Positions 45,664 through 58,854 of a stretch of 64,000 nt of DNA are shown here, one piece after another. A program made the translations under genes and the position numbers. How positions within the stretch are numbered: the first letter of the stretch is position 1; each line of letters begins with the position of its first letter. The stretch spans positions 7,747,246-7,811,245 of the forward strand of contig NC_087081.1 of the NCBI RefSeq assembly GCF_026151205.1. The letters run 5' to 3'. The DNA comes from Bolinopsis microptera (lineage: Eukaryota > Ctenophora > Tentaculata > Lobata > Bolinopsidae). The notes under the pieces were generated by a model. It was not told where the DNA came from and searched no databases. It was given only the letters and a program-made list of their open reading frames with translations.

Positions 45664-47582
45664 GGACACGTTCATTTGAGTTTGAGGATATTGGTAAATA
45701 TAAGTGACCCTATTAAAAGGCACAGTGTAGTTGACTTTGTCACACTATGAAATTACACAAACCCTTGATGGTTAGGATAATCGTCTCATCCTCTAGGCTA
45801 ACTTTGTCACATAACGATATCTTAATCAGGTGATAAGATATCGCTTAAATACGGCCGGCACGGAAATGGTTACATTGTCACACTATAAACATGTGACAGA
45901 GTAAATATGGACCCCTTGCTGCCGTTTTCGACCAAAATTTTGAGTGTCCAGTTGATTGGATGTGTACATATGACCATTACCTACATATTTGACGACTTTT
46001 TTCGTTAGATGGTGCACTCAGGTTTACTCTGTCACACATTTAAGAAAATATGTGAACAATGTTTAGGGAACCCTGATAAGCAATGCTGAGTAGTGTAGGT
46101 TTAGTTAATGGCCTGGAAGTGCTAGGAATTGTTATTATATCATATAGTCGCAAGGAATTAAAACACAGAAGGCACAGACAAGTTTACTTTGTCACATAAT
46201 CTTGATGATATCTGAACATGTGTGAAATTGAACAAATAATGATATACCAGCTTAAACCCTTTGTATTACGTACTATGGATCAAACAACACTGCTAGTACC
46301 ATGCACCAGTCACATAAATCATTAACGTGTGGTAATATGTTAACAGTGTCACAATTAAACTACCACAACATGGTCAAAAATAGGGTAATTTCGTCACAAA
46401 AAAAATTATTATAACTCTGTCAGCTCCTTGCTGGCAAAATAACTAGTTAGTTTATCGACATTTTTTTGATGATAAAATTACGTAGTATTCTAATAGAGGT
46501 ATAGATCTTCAAAATAGGGGCAAGACATGTTTACTTTGTCACATCAGTTATTATTACAGTTAGGTAATCGTCATCACATTAACATATATTTTTTTGTAGT
46601 TTGGATTGATTTATTTAGGTAATAAGCAGGTGATAAGGCAGCCTATGCTAATTTTTACACACTATCTTGAAATTGTTGGGGCAGGAAAAGTTAATTTTGT
46701 CACATTTTTAGTGACTTTGACAAATTTAACCTAAAATTGTTAAACTTAAGCTCTGATGTTCTGGACAATATTCTACCAATTTTTTCTGAAAGAATGTTAA
46801 ATTCTAATAGAGTTATAGAATATATAGATCTTCAAAATAGGGGCAAGACATGTTTACTTTGTCACATCAGTTATTATAAGAGTTATTACTTATTATAAGA
46901 GACTATTTCATTATATAATCATTGTTACGATTTCGTATAATTTTTTGTGACAATGTAAACATCAACTGATCTTAACTTGCATCAACTACATTGTCATCAT
47001 GTAAAGTTTTCCCGCCTTTCAAACCAAAATCAGATATAAATAATTCGCCCAAAATTTTAAATTCCATATATTGTGACAGAATTAACCTCATTGTGCCTGT
47101 ATTAGCTTACTATTCAAAGCAACATATTTTAGGGCTATGATTGGTACTCCGTACTTGGTAGATCAACCATCAAATAATGAGTAAAAAGGGTTTTGAGGAC
47201 ACCTCACAGTAGAATAGAGGTATGGTATTCTGAGTGTGACAAAGTTACCTAAATATTGCCTTGTAACCGTTCGATCCGTGCCCTTTAACCAATGTTGTAT
47301 CATAATTGTTAGATTGACCTAATCTACTATGTTTCAGACCAAGGAATGATAATTAGACAACTGCAGTTAAATAAGTCACACAAAATGTGACATTTGAACC
47401 ATTATAGTGCCTAACAACAATAGATTTTCTTTCTGAGCAGTGCATATGGGAGTATGGGTTACGCGGCTAATGTTCAGAACTTCTGAACGTGCTAGGTTAA
47501 TAGATGTCAAAATTAAGCCACTATCGTCAAAAACGCTATTATTTTTGTTTACCAATATCCTCAAACTCAAATGAACGTGTCC
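45664..47582. mobile_element. 1.9 kb TIR DNA transposon (non-autonomous) with subterminal motif array
   Basis: Perfect 35-bp terminal inverted repeats, 45664-45698 and 47548-47582, starting GGACACGTTCATTTGAG. The 4-bp target duplication TTAT (45660-45663 and 47583-47586) interrupts a minisatellite unit that is whole once the element is removed. No transposase ORF, so it is non-autonomous. Inside are about 15 copies of a TTACTTTGTCACA-like word, forward in the left two thirds and mostly reversed in the right third. Superfamily not assigned; a 4-bp TTAT duplication is not piggyBac (TTAA) or mariner (TA). Confidence 0.85.
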
Positions 47583-48290
47583 TTATAGTAAAAGCGATCA
47601 ACCTAGTGGGGTCCTCATGTTAAATGTAGGGTAACCCTAGTTAAACCTAAGTTAAACCTAAGTTTTAGGGAGTTTTAGAGAGTTTATAGTAAAAGCGATC
47701 AACCTAGTGGGGTCCTCGTGTTAAATGTAGGGTAACCCTAGTTAAACCTAAGTTAAACCTAAGTTTTAGGGAGTTTTAGAGAGTTTATAGTAAAAGCGAT
47801 CAACCTAGTGGGGTCCTCGTGTTAAATGTAGGGTAACCCTAGTTAAACCTAAGTTAAACCTAAGTTTTAGAGAGTTTTAGAGAGTTTATAGTAAAAGCGA
47901 TCAACCTAGTGGGGTCCTCGTGTTAAATGTAGGGTAACCCTAGTTAAACCTAAGTTAAACCTAAGTTTTAGAGAGTTTATAGTAAAAGCGATCAACCTAG
48001 TGGGGTCCTCATGTTAAATGTAGGGTAACCCTAGTTAAACCTAAGTTAAACCTAAGTTTTAGAGAGTTTTAGAGAGTTTATAGTAAAAGCGATCAACCTA
48101 GTGGGGTCCTCGTGTTAAACGTAGGGTAACCCTAGTTAAACCTAAGTTAAACCTAAGTTTTAGAGAGTTTTAGAGAGTTTATAGTAAAAGCGATCAACCT
48201 AGTGGGGTCCTCGTGTTAAATGTAGGGTAACCCTAGTTAAACCTAAGTTAAACCTAAGTTAAACCTAAGTTTTAGAGAGTTTATAGTAAA
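47583..48290. repeat. 101-bp minisatellite, right block (about 7 copies)
   Basis: Same unit as the left block, resuming at TTATAGTAAAAGCG right after the transposon. One unit lacks an internal TTTTAGAGAG, and the last has a third TTAAACCTAAG. It passes at about 48290 directly into the macrosatellite. Confidence 0.9.
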
Positions 48291-48295
48291 AGCGA

Positions 48296-48420
48296 GAACG
48301 CTCTCCAGCTCCAAAACAGTCCCCCAACTTCCATGAGAACCGCAACTGGATTTCCACACTAGGTGTGTATATGTTAGGTAATAAAAGATAGGTATCGTGA
48401 GTTTTAAGTAATATTGACAA
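48296..48420 (-). mobile_element. LINE RT fragment, truncated first copy
   Basis: Only the PIVESSCG...FGAGERxE part is present, abutting the last 101-bp minisatellite unit. This marks the left boundary of the macrosatellite. Confidence 0.55.
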
Positions 48421-49599
48421 GTGTAGCACGCTAATTGTGTGATAGTACATACAAAGACGTTTCAACAATTCCTCTCCATTATGCAACTCTAAATCTCATA
48501 TTCACACCAGTAAGAAAAAACTCTCAGCAGATCATAATGTTCACACGACCTAACACAACAAACTCACACTGCACCCATACCAACTGTAGTCACAATGTCC
48601 ACTTTCATCCACAACAAATCACGACTGCAAAAACCAAAAGGTGTCCATATACACAAGATTTCTACGTATGTAAAATTACTGTCAAAAGACTATAATATAA
48701 GGAGGGAACGATTAAAACAGCACACGATAAGATTTTCAAGCATCGCGCAAGAGCAGTTCAACAGGCCTATAAACCAAGGGCACAACATCCTGACTAAAGC
48801 GTGGGCTCAGCTCCATATATTCCAGCGATGTGAATAAATCACGCTATCACTACATACACCCAAGATCAATTTCCTTTCGTATTACTTATTAGACAATGTT
48901 AAACCTTCATATATAGCACTCATTACACACCGTAAAGGTAGACCAGAAAGGCTTACACACATTAAATCTCTATTTAACACCTAGTATCAATAACAAAGAC
49001 AAGAGTCGCGAGAAGCTAAGCGGATTTCTCTCTTCTATCTACAAACATATTCAAAGACAAATTTAAACAAATACGCACACGAACCTTCTGTTCAGTAGAA
49101 AATCATATGTACTTGGACAGAGCTTAAACACGTGTGGCTACACATCACTATTTTTCAATGTAAAATGTACCAATGAACCATTTGGATGTAACCTGTATTC
49201 AGTGTGTTGTAATTTTTCCTAATTAGCACATTTTAACTAGTTATCAGAAGCATTTATTCATTTCTACTAACTTTATAACAATTTACGACCTCTTGAAGAA
49301 GCATGCGATTGCGACGACCGTAAAATTTGCCCTCTATATACTCCTATCATCAACTTCCTTGTTTCACTGGTTCCTTGCGCGTCTCTCTCTACTATCCAAT
49401 CCGAGCTGATACATATCCAGATTCAGACTAAATCAATATCTATTCGAAACTAATTCTAATCCGAGGAGGACCACATTTGAATCGATAATCAATAGTTTTG
49501 ATCCAGTAATTTACTACGCTACATTATAATTATGCTAGTCGTAACTAATAGCTTCAAATACCCAAACATACTATTCATATGATTCTGGTACACCAAATC

Positions 49600-51123
49600 A
49601 ACTATTCACCTGTTGCTTGATTCAGGGGATACTGTTATTATACAGTAATATGATCGGTAGACAGTGGTCCGCGGGACCCGTGGTCCGAGCGACCGTTATC
49701 GGGTCCTATCTCGATACTGCCAATGGAGACCCAAGGCAGCGTGTAGGGAAAGGGCAAAGAGAATGGTGGCTCGCAGGGGAGAGAAAAGGGAAGGGGACCA
49801 GAGGGCGGGTTAAATTGAACCGAACGGAAACTACAGGAAGTGACTGAAACTCTAAACGACGCTCTAACAAACTGAATGGGACCAAAAGGCAGATTGTAGG
49901 AAATCAAAGATTGTGCCTCCAAGGAAAAGAAACCAAGCCGTAATAGACCGAACGGAAACTACAGGAAGTGACCTGAAACTCTAAACGACACCTTTAACAG
50001 AACTGAAGGGACAAAAGCAGAGTGGAGGGAATCAAAGATAGTGCTCCAAGAAAAATGAACCAAGCTTAATCAGAACCGACGGAACCTACAGGAAGTGACT
50101 GAAACTCTAAAACAAACTCCTATATCGAACTAACAGGAAAGGACGACAACACTTTAACGACACTCTATCCGAACTAACATGAACTAACACAGAACTAAAA
50201 TGGGACCAAAACCAGAGTGAGGGAATCAAAGATTGTGCTCCAGGAAAAGAGAAACAAGCTTAATAGAACCGAACGGGAAACTACAGGAAGTGACTGAAAC
50301 TCTTAACGACACTCTAACAAACTGAAGGGACCAAAGCAGAAGTGTAGGGAATCAAAGATTGTGCTCCCAGGAAAATGAAAACGCAAGCTTATAGAACCGA
50401 ACAGAAACTACAGGAAGTGACTGAAACACTAAAACACACCTAACAGAACTGAATGGGACCAAGGCAGAGTGTAGGGAATCAAAGATTGTTGCTCCAGAAA
50501 AAAGAAACCAAGCTTAATAGAACCGAACAGAACAACAGAAAGTAACAGAAACTCAAACGACACTGCAACAGAACAGAATGGGACCAAGGGCAGAGTGTAG
50601 GGAATCAAGATTGTGCTCCCAGAAAAAGAAAACCAAGCTTAACAAACCGAACCAGAAACTACAGAAAGTAACTGAAACTCTAAACGAAACTCTATCGGAA
50701 CTACAGGAAAGGACTACAACTCTTAACGACACTCTATCCGAACTAACAGGAACTGAGACAGAACTAAATGGGACCAAGCAGAGTGTAGGAATCAAAGATT
50801 GTGCACCAGGAAAAAGAAACCAAGTTAATAGAACCGGAACGGAAAACTACAGGAAGTGACTGACAACTCTTAACGACACTTTAACAGAACTGAATGGGAC
50901 CCAAAGCAGAGGATAGTAATCAAAGATTGTGATCAGGAAAAAAAACCAAGCATAACATACCGAACAGAAACAACAGGAAGTGACTGAAACTCTTAATGAC
51001 ACTTTTTTGGAGGAGGCTGATTCTGGAAACTGTTAGTAGATGGGACCGTACTGTTCACACCCCCATACCTAATAACTCCTTTACACGGCAGCTCTCAATC
51101 AACTGACGCAACTGGTTATGATG
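49600..51123 (+). CDS. Coiled-coil repeat exon, macrosatellite copy 1 (frame-broken)
   Basis: Plus-strand repeats of about 126 bp read as 42 residues = six heptads, e.g. TETLNDTLTELNGT, KIVLQEKETKLNRT and ERKLQEV, with Leu at the same heptad place in five of six heptads (Cys in the sixth). Some units carry an extra 63 bp = three heptads (LSELQERTTTLNDT type). Before the array the frame reads IQGILLLYSN...TVIGSYLDTANG; after it TLNDTFLEEA..., to a donor GATG|GTAAAT at 51123. About nine repeats. Indels break the frame in nearly every repeat, yet the heptad pattern survives. No gene name can be given. Long parallel coiled coils are typical of structural or tethering proteins; that is inference. 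Confidence 0.5.
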
Positions 51124-52689
51124 GTAAATCTTTCCTTATCTTTTAAATTTACCAGGAAATGTATAATTGTTGTATAATTGCAATATTGTTTTCATATTAA
51201 TCATTATTTAACAATTGACCAATAAAGCTCATACCACTGTTGACACTGACAAACTTATAACATTTCATAGGATTTCATTGTGGTGAACGTTACAGTGGAC
51301 TGGTGAAGCATTCAAACGAACACCACGAGGATCAAGAGACCACGAAATTGCGAAGGAGACATAACAACAACTACTGTTATACTACTATTGAAGTTTAACT
51401 TAAGTGCATGGTACACGTAAAACCTTTGAGACATATGGGCCCTGTAATCGATCTGTAATCATCTGTATCAACATTAAGTAGCTTAATATTAACATTACTT
51501 ATATACGTGTACAGCTATTAACTATTAACTATCACTAATATTATTCTATGTGACTGTATAAAACTGTAACTGACCATAATATGACGTTAAACCATTTATT
51601 ATATAAATACTGACTTAAATATAATGACTAAAATCTTTGATTTTAAAATGAAGCCTGTGTACAACTGTTAACATTAACAATTGACGAAATCAACACTTAT
51701 TATAAAAACTCAACTAATCATCTTCACTGTTCTTATGGACTTTATGAGGTCTTAAACCCTACCAGAGCATTACTTTAGAGCGGAACTGAGCGTACGACAA
51801 CAATTTACCAGATAAACAACTGACCGCTCTTTTGATCTTGAAGTTTAGCGACCCGTCCTAATAATTACAAAGTAACTGTTAAAAGGACGACTTTTAGGAT
51901 CAATATTATCGGTGCCTCATCAAATATATTATAATACCATGATAAAAAATACATAGCAGGGTCCTTCATACTTTTTAAGCTACACCTCTGGAATAATCAA
52001 AATTAACGTGTTTTATCAACAACCCCCCGACAATAAGTAGAAAAAATGCAAGAGAGTACGATGTTTAAAAAAATGATGCATTTTGATGATTTCTATCCTT
52101 ATAACTAGTTCACTCTTACATCTACCGCTTAGTACGTCTAGTGGATCATACCTACCTGATATCAAGGAACTGTCTACATGGAAGGTTTAGGAAGGTGGTA
52201 AAAGATGTACTATGAAAATGTCTTCCTTCTAATATACACTCAATCGCAAACACCTACGCAATGCATTTTTTATAGGTAAATATAATGCAATGAGGATCAT
52301 ATACTTAACCACTATCATTAGTAGGTAAGTAAGTAATAAGTAAAGATTATGACATAACTATCATAACAAGTGTCTACAAAATAACATATGCACTAAATAA
52401 AAAAATAATTTAAATGAAAAAAAAATATATTTTCATCAAACCTCTTAATAAAATTATCAAATTACATTTTATTAATTAATAAAATCCTATACATTATCTA
52501 TATAATAATTAATTCATTTAATATTCCCAGTGGGAATAAAGATTTATGAAACGCTACTTGCCACAAAGGACTGAAACCAAAGATATTCATTATGTGTCTC
52601 CTAATGCATAAATAACTGGGTCCGTTCATTTTCCTAAAACTTCATTCGAAACATTCAAATTCCAAAAATAAAAAATCATTACACTGTTT

Positions 52690-53170
52690 TTAGAAATTCA
52701 TTTCTTTCTTAAATATAATCCATCCAAACAAACTTTAAAAAGCTTAAAACTGTCAGCAGTTTCTTGACATCTGAAGGGAGTTTGTTCCAGTAAGGAATGA
52801 CTCACTATACCGGAAGAAAAGAAGACTGGAGATTCCTTAACTTTAGTTACCCCTTATTACACCTATTGGTTGGAAACTAAGATTAAAACCAATATCTGCT
52901 CAATTCTGAACAACCCGATCCATCTTCATTCAAACCACTAGTTACTTTAAAAGCTCAATAAGGTCCCCATGTATTCGCCGCTCTGCAGCGTTGTCAAAAA
53001 TGGGATATCCAGCCAGGCAGCAGTATGGAAGAGTACCCACCTCATCAATAAGACGGTAAACCGCCTCTGGACGCTCTCACAGCTCCAAAACCGTCCCCCA
53101 ACTGTCCATGAGCCGCAACATGATTCCACAATAGGTGTGTATAATGGTAGGTATAAATAGGGTATCGTGA
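52690..53170 (-). mobile_element. LINE RT C-terminal fragment, copy 2
   Basis: Minus strand: LYTPIVESSCGSW, then LESVQRRFT, RLIDEVGTLP, AERRIHGDLIE, VTSGLNE and a final SFKLFK region. This order (PI.E...W, LE.VQRRFT, E.RR..GDLIE..K, SFK..L) is the standard C-terminus of CR1/jockey-type LINE ORF2. Frame breaks are frequent. Confidence 0.65.
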
Positions 53171-54239
53171 GTTTTAGTAATATTGACAAGTTATGACGAA
53201 ATTGTGGTGGATAGTACATACAAACGTTTCAACAAATCTCCTCCTATTGCACAAATTCATATTCACACAGTAAGAAACCTCAGAGATCTTAAGTTTCATC
53301 AACGACCACCACAAACCACACTGGCCATGCACCATACCAAACTGTAACATATGTCCACTCATCACAACAAATCACGACTGCAAAACCAAAATGTGTCATA
53401 TACAAAGTTACGTGTAAATTAATGTCAAGAGCTATATATAGGGGAAACGAAGTAGAACATCACACGATAGATTTTCATATCATCGAAGAGCAGTCAACAG
53501 GCCTTTAACCAATCCTGATAATGCGTTTCTGCTCATTATCATAGTTTCACGATAAACAAGAACCAGATATTTCCTCGATATTTTAGAAATTAACTTTAAA
53601 GCACCATTAAACGTAAAGGTGACAGAACTTACTACATTAAATTATTTAACCTAGTATCCATTAACCAAGAAGAGTGGCGAGAAGCTAAGGGATTCTTTAC
53701 AACAAATTCAACAGACAAATTTAAACAAATAGCACACGAACCTCAGTTCAGTAAGATTATTATGTACTTGGACCGAGTGTAAAACGTTAGTACATCACTA
53801 TTTTCAATTGTAATGTACAATACCATTTGATGTTACCTGTATTCAGTGTGTGTAATTTTAATACAGCAATTTAACTAGTATAGAAAGCATTATTATATAC
53901 TAACAATTATAACAATTTTAGCCTGAAATGGCGTTGACGCCGAAATTTGCCCTTACTTCCTAACTACCTTGTTTCACTTGTCCTTGTCTCTTACCAACCG
54001 GATAATATCCAGATATCAGTAAATCAATATTATTCGTAACTAGTTATATCCGAGAACCCACATTTGAATCTATCAAAGTTGATCCAGTAATTTACTACGC
54101 TACAATTAATTATGCTAGTCGTAACGAAATGCATCCAAGATACCCAACATACAATTCATATATCTGGTAACCAATCAACTATTCAAACCTGTTGCTTGAT
54201 TCATGGGATACAGTTATTATACCGTAATATTTGATCTGG

Positions 54240-55701
54240 TAGAACAGTGGTCCGCGGACCGTGGTCCGCGGACCGTGATCGGGCTATCTCGATACTGCCA
54301 ATGGGACCAAGGCAGAGTGTAGGAATCAAAGATTGTGCTCCAGGAAAAAGAAAACCAAGAGCTTTAATAGAAACTAACGAAACTACAGAAGTGACAGAAA
54401 CTCAAAACGACACTCTAACAGAACTGAATGGGACCAAGGCAGAGTGTAGGGAAATCAAAGAAATGTGCTCCAGGAAAAATAAACCAAGTCATTAAATAAG
54501 AACCGAACGGAAACTACCACTGTAAGTGACTGAAACTCTAAACACACTTAACAGAACTGAATGGAACAAAAGCAAGAGTTAGGGAATCAAAGATTGTGCT
54601 CCAAGAAAAATGAACCAAGCTTAATAAACCGAACGGAGAACTAACAGGAATGACTGAAACTCTAACGAAACACCCTATCGAACTACAGGAAAGGACTACA
54701 ACTCTTAACGACACTCTATCCGACTAACAGGAACTAACACAGAACTAATGGGACCAAAACCGAGTGTAGGGTATCAAGAGATTTGTTGCCCCAGGTAAAA
54801 CGAAACCAAGCTAATAGAACCGAACGGAAACTAACAGGAAGTGACTGAAACTCTTAAACGACACTCTAACAGAACTGATGGAAACCAAAGCAGGTGTAGG
54901 GAATCAAAGATTGTGCTGCCAGGAAAAAGAAACCTCAATCTTAATAGAACCGAACAGAAACTACAGGAAGTGACTGAAACTCTAAACGACACTCTAACAG
55001 AACTGATGGACCAAGGCAGAGTGTAGGAATCAAAGATTGTGCACCAGAAAAAATAAACTATTCTTAATAAGAACCGAACAGAAACTAACAGACAAGTAAC
55101 TGAAACTCTAAACGACACTCCTAACAGGAAACAGAAATGGGACCAAGGCAGAGTGTAGGGAATCAAGGATTGTGCTCCAGGAAAAAGAAACAAGCTTAAC
55201 AGAACCGAACAGAAACTACAGAAAGTAACTGAAACTCTTAAAACTGAAACATGACGAACTAACAAGGAAAAAAAGGACTACAACTCTTAAACGACACACT
55301 ATCCGAACTAACAGTAACTAACACAGAACAAATGGGACCAAACCAGTGTAGGGAATCAAAGATTGTGCTCCAGGAAAAAGAAACCAAGCTAAATAGAACC
55401 GAACGGAAAACTACAGGAAGTGACATGAAACACTTAACGACACTTTAAACAGAAACTGAAATGGGGACCAAAGCAGAGTATAATGGAATCAAAGAAAGTG
55501 TTCAGGAAAAAAGAAACCAAGCTTAACAGAACCGAACAGAATCTACAGGAAGTGACTGAAACTCTTAATGACACTTTTTGGAGGAGGCTAGAAGTCTTAA
55601 CTGTTAGTAGATGGTTACTTCTGTTCACATCCCCCTTACCCTGAATAAGCTCTTGTATTAACACGGCACGCTACAATCACCTGACCAACTGGGATTTGAT
55701 G
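54240..55701 (+). CDS. Coiled-coil repeat exon, macrosatellite copy 2 (frame-broken)
   Basis: Same layout: a doubled GTGGTCCGCGGACC palindrome (54247-54274), YLDTANGTKAEC-like start, about nine to ten 42/63-residue heptad repeats, and end at GATG|GTAAAT (55701). Longer in-frame pieces include KLQEVTETLNDTLTEL. Confidence 0.5.
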
Positions 55702-57249
55702 GTAAATCTTTCTTACTTTTTTAATTTTCCATGAAAAGTATAATTGTTTGTATAATTGGCATAATTGTTTCTATATGCATTAATAAACAACGTGACCAGA
55801 AAAAGCACATACCACTGTTGACCTGACAAACTTATAGACATTTCAGAGGAATTTCATTGGGGGTGAACGTTACCAGGGGACTGGTGGAAGCATTTCAGAA
55901 CAACACCACGAGTAACAAGAGGACCACGAAAATTGCGAGGAGGACTGAACACAACTACTGTTATCAACTATGAAGATTAATTAAGTTCATGGTACACTGT
56001 AACCATTGTCATTGGGCCCCCTTGTAAACGCTGTAATCATCTGGAATCAACATTTAGGCTGTAATATTAACATTACTAATATACTGTTATCATCGTTAAC
56101 TATTAACTATCAACAAATATAATTCTATTAGACCTGTATTAAACTGTACTGACTTAATATGACGTAAACATTTATTTATGATAATTACGATTTACATATA
56201 ATGCCTAAAATCTTTGATATTAAGGCTGTGTTCAACTGTTAACATTAAATTTGACGAAATAACACTTATTATAAAAACTCCAACTAATCATCTGTCAGCT
56301 GTTTCATAAGACTTTATGAGGTCTTAAAACCCTACCAACATTACTTGAGAGCGAACTGAAGCGGTACGACAAACAATTTGTACCAGATAAACAACTGACG
56401 CAGCTCTTATTGAAAATTGAAGTTTAGCGACCCTCTTCCTAATAATTAACTAGTAAACTGTTAAAGGACGACTTTAGGATCAATATTTTCGGTGCCTCAT
56501 CAAATATATTATAATACCTGATAAAAAATATCAGTAGCAGGGTCCTTCTACTTTTTCAGCTACACCTCCTGGAATAAGTCCAAAATTTAACGTGTTATCA
56601 ACAACCACGACATATGGAGAAATAATGCGAAGATGAGTACATCATGGATGCTTTTTTAGATGATTTCTATGCTATTACTAGGTCACTCTTCCACTACCGC
56701 TTGTACATCTAGTGGGATATTACCTACTCTGAGTATCAATATACGTCTACCATGGTAGGTTTGGAGGTGTATAGATGTACGTAAAGAAAAAGTCATCCTT
56801 CTAAACTATCACCAATCGCTACACCTAAGCCTAATCATTTTTATAGGTAAATATAATTCTAATTAGGATCATATACTTACCTACTATCATATTATGTAAG
56901 TAAGTAGAGTAAGTGAAAGATTATGAACATAACATCACAATCACACCCAAGTCTCATATAATCATTAGCACAAAATAAAAAAATAATTTTACAAAATAAA
57001 TATATTTTTCCATCAACATTAATAATTTATCAAAATTAAATTTTATTAATTAAATAAAATCTAATACATTATCTATAAATATATAATTTCATTAATACTT
57101 CCCAGTGGAATAAAGATTTATGAGAACGCCTTCTTTGTTTGCCACAAAAGATAAACCAAAGATTATTCATTAGTTGTCTTCCTTATTGATAAATAACTGG
57201 TCTTCATTTTCCCCTAAAACTTCTTTCGCAACATAGTCCAAAAATAAAA

Positions 57250-57740
57250 ATCATTTACACTGTTTTTAGAAATCATTTCTTTCTTAAATCCTTCCAATCT
57301 ACTTAAAGCTAAAACTGTCGGCAGTTCTTGTTTGACATCTGAAGGGAGTTGTTCCAGTATGGAATGACTCGCTCCGGAAGAAAAGAAGACTGGAGATTCT
57401 TAATAACTTTAGTTACCCTCTTATTACAACCTATTGGTTGAAACATAGATTAAGACCAGATCTTGCTCATTCTGTAACAAACCCGATCCATATTCAGTCA
57501 AACCCTAGTTACATTTAAAAGCTTCAATAAGGATCCCCCCATATTCGCCAGCTCCTGCCAGCGATGTCAAATTGAGGATAATCCAGTCTGCAGCAGTAGG
57601 AAGAGTACCCACCTCATCAATAAGACGGGTAACCGCCTCATGCCGCTCTCCAGCTCCGAAAACAGTCCCTCCCAACTTCCATGAGCTCGACTGGATATCC
57701 ACAAATAGTGTGTAGATGTTATGGTATAAAATAGGGTATC
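57250..57740 (-). mobile_element. LINE RT C-terminal fragment, copy 3
   Basis: Same fragment as at 52.7 kb; VTRLIDEVGTLPTAADW and ILIEAFK are in one frame. Part of the macrosatellite unit. Confidence 0.65.
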
Positions 57741-58854
57741 GTGTAGTTTATAATATTCGACGATGTGTATGACGTAATTGTGCTTATAGTAAATAAAACG
57801 TTTCAACAATTCTCTTCCATTATTGCAACAAATTCATATACACACCAGGTAATAACTCTCAGAGATTCATATGTACATCACGACCACAACGACAAACCAC
57901 ACTGCACACCATAACCAAACTGATCATATGTCCACATCATCACAACAAATCACGACTGCAAACCAAAATCGTTCATATACAAAGTTTACGGTGTAAAATT
58001 ATGTCAAGAGCTATATATAGGGGAAACGAGTAGAACAGCACACGATAGATTTTCAGAGCATCGAAGAGCAGTCAACAGTCCTTTAACCTATCCTGATAAT
58101 GCGTTGGCTGCTCATTATTCGAGTTTCAACACGATAACATAGAACCAGATATTTCCCGTTCGAAAATTTTTAGAAATTAACTTATATAACCCCTTAAACG
58201 TAAAGTGACAAGAAGCTTACTACATTAATTTATTTAAACCTAGTAAATCAATAACAAAGAAGAGTGCGAGAAGCTTAAAGAGGGATTACTTTTAACTACA
58301 ATAATCAAAGACAAGATATGCACAAATGCACAACGAAACTGCTGTTCAGTAGATATTGAGTACATGGACAGGATGTGAAACGGTGTACATCACTATTTTC
58401 ATTAATGTACAATACCATTTGATGTTACCAGTATTCATTGTGGTGGTAATTTTAATTTAGCATTTTAACTATATAGAAGAACATTATTATAAACTATAAC
58501 ATTTATAACAATTTTTAGCCTGAAGAATGGCGTTGACGCCGAAAATTTCCCTTACTCAAACTTCCTTGTTTCACTTGTCCTTGTCTTCTTTCCAACGGAT
58601 AAATCCAGATATTCAGTAATCACAAATATTAGTCGTAACTAATTATATCCGAGAGACCACTATTTGAATCGTAATCAATAGTTGATCCATGATATTTACT
58701 ACGCTTACAATTAACTTATGCTAGTCGTAACTAATTTGGCATCCAAGATACCAAAAACATACTATTCATATGATCTTGTAACCAATCAACTATTTCACCT
58801 GTTGCTTGATTCAGGGGATACTAGTTATTAATACAGTAATATGAACTGGTAGAA

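Noticed and set aside
45664-47582. piggyBac-type element
   Set aside because: The target duplication is TTAT, not TTAA, and no transposase is present.
44425-48290. CRISPR array
   Set aside because: Units are contiguous 101-bp repeats without unique spacers, in a spliced-gene (eukaryotic) context.
44425-48290. True internal telomere repeat
   Set aside because: Only TAGGG/CCTAA-like fragments occur; there is no run of perfect TTAGGG or related hexamers.
49638-49922. Minus-strand ORFs across the coiled-coil repeats (Ser/Phe/Val-rich)
   Set aside because: Antisense shadows of the 126-bp repeat; only the plus frame shows heptad order.
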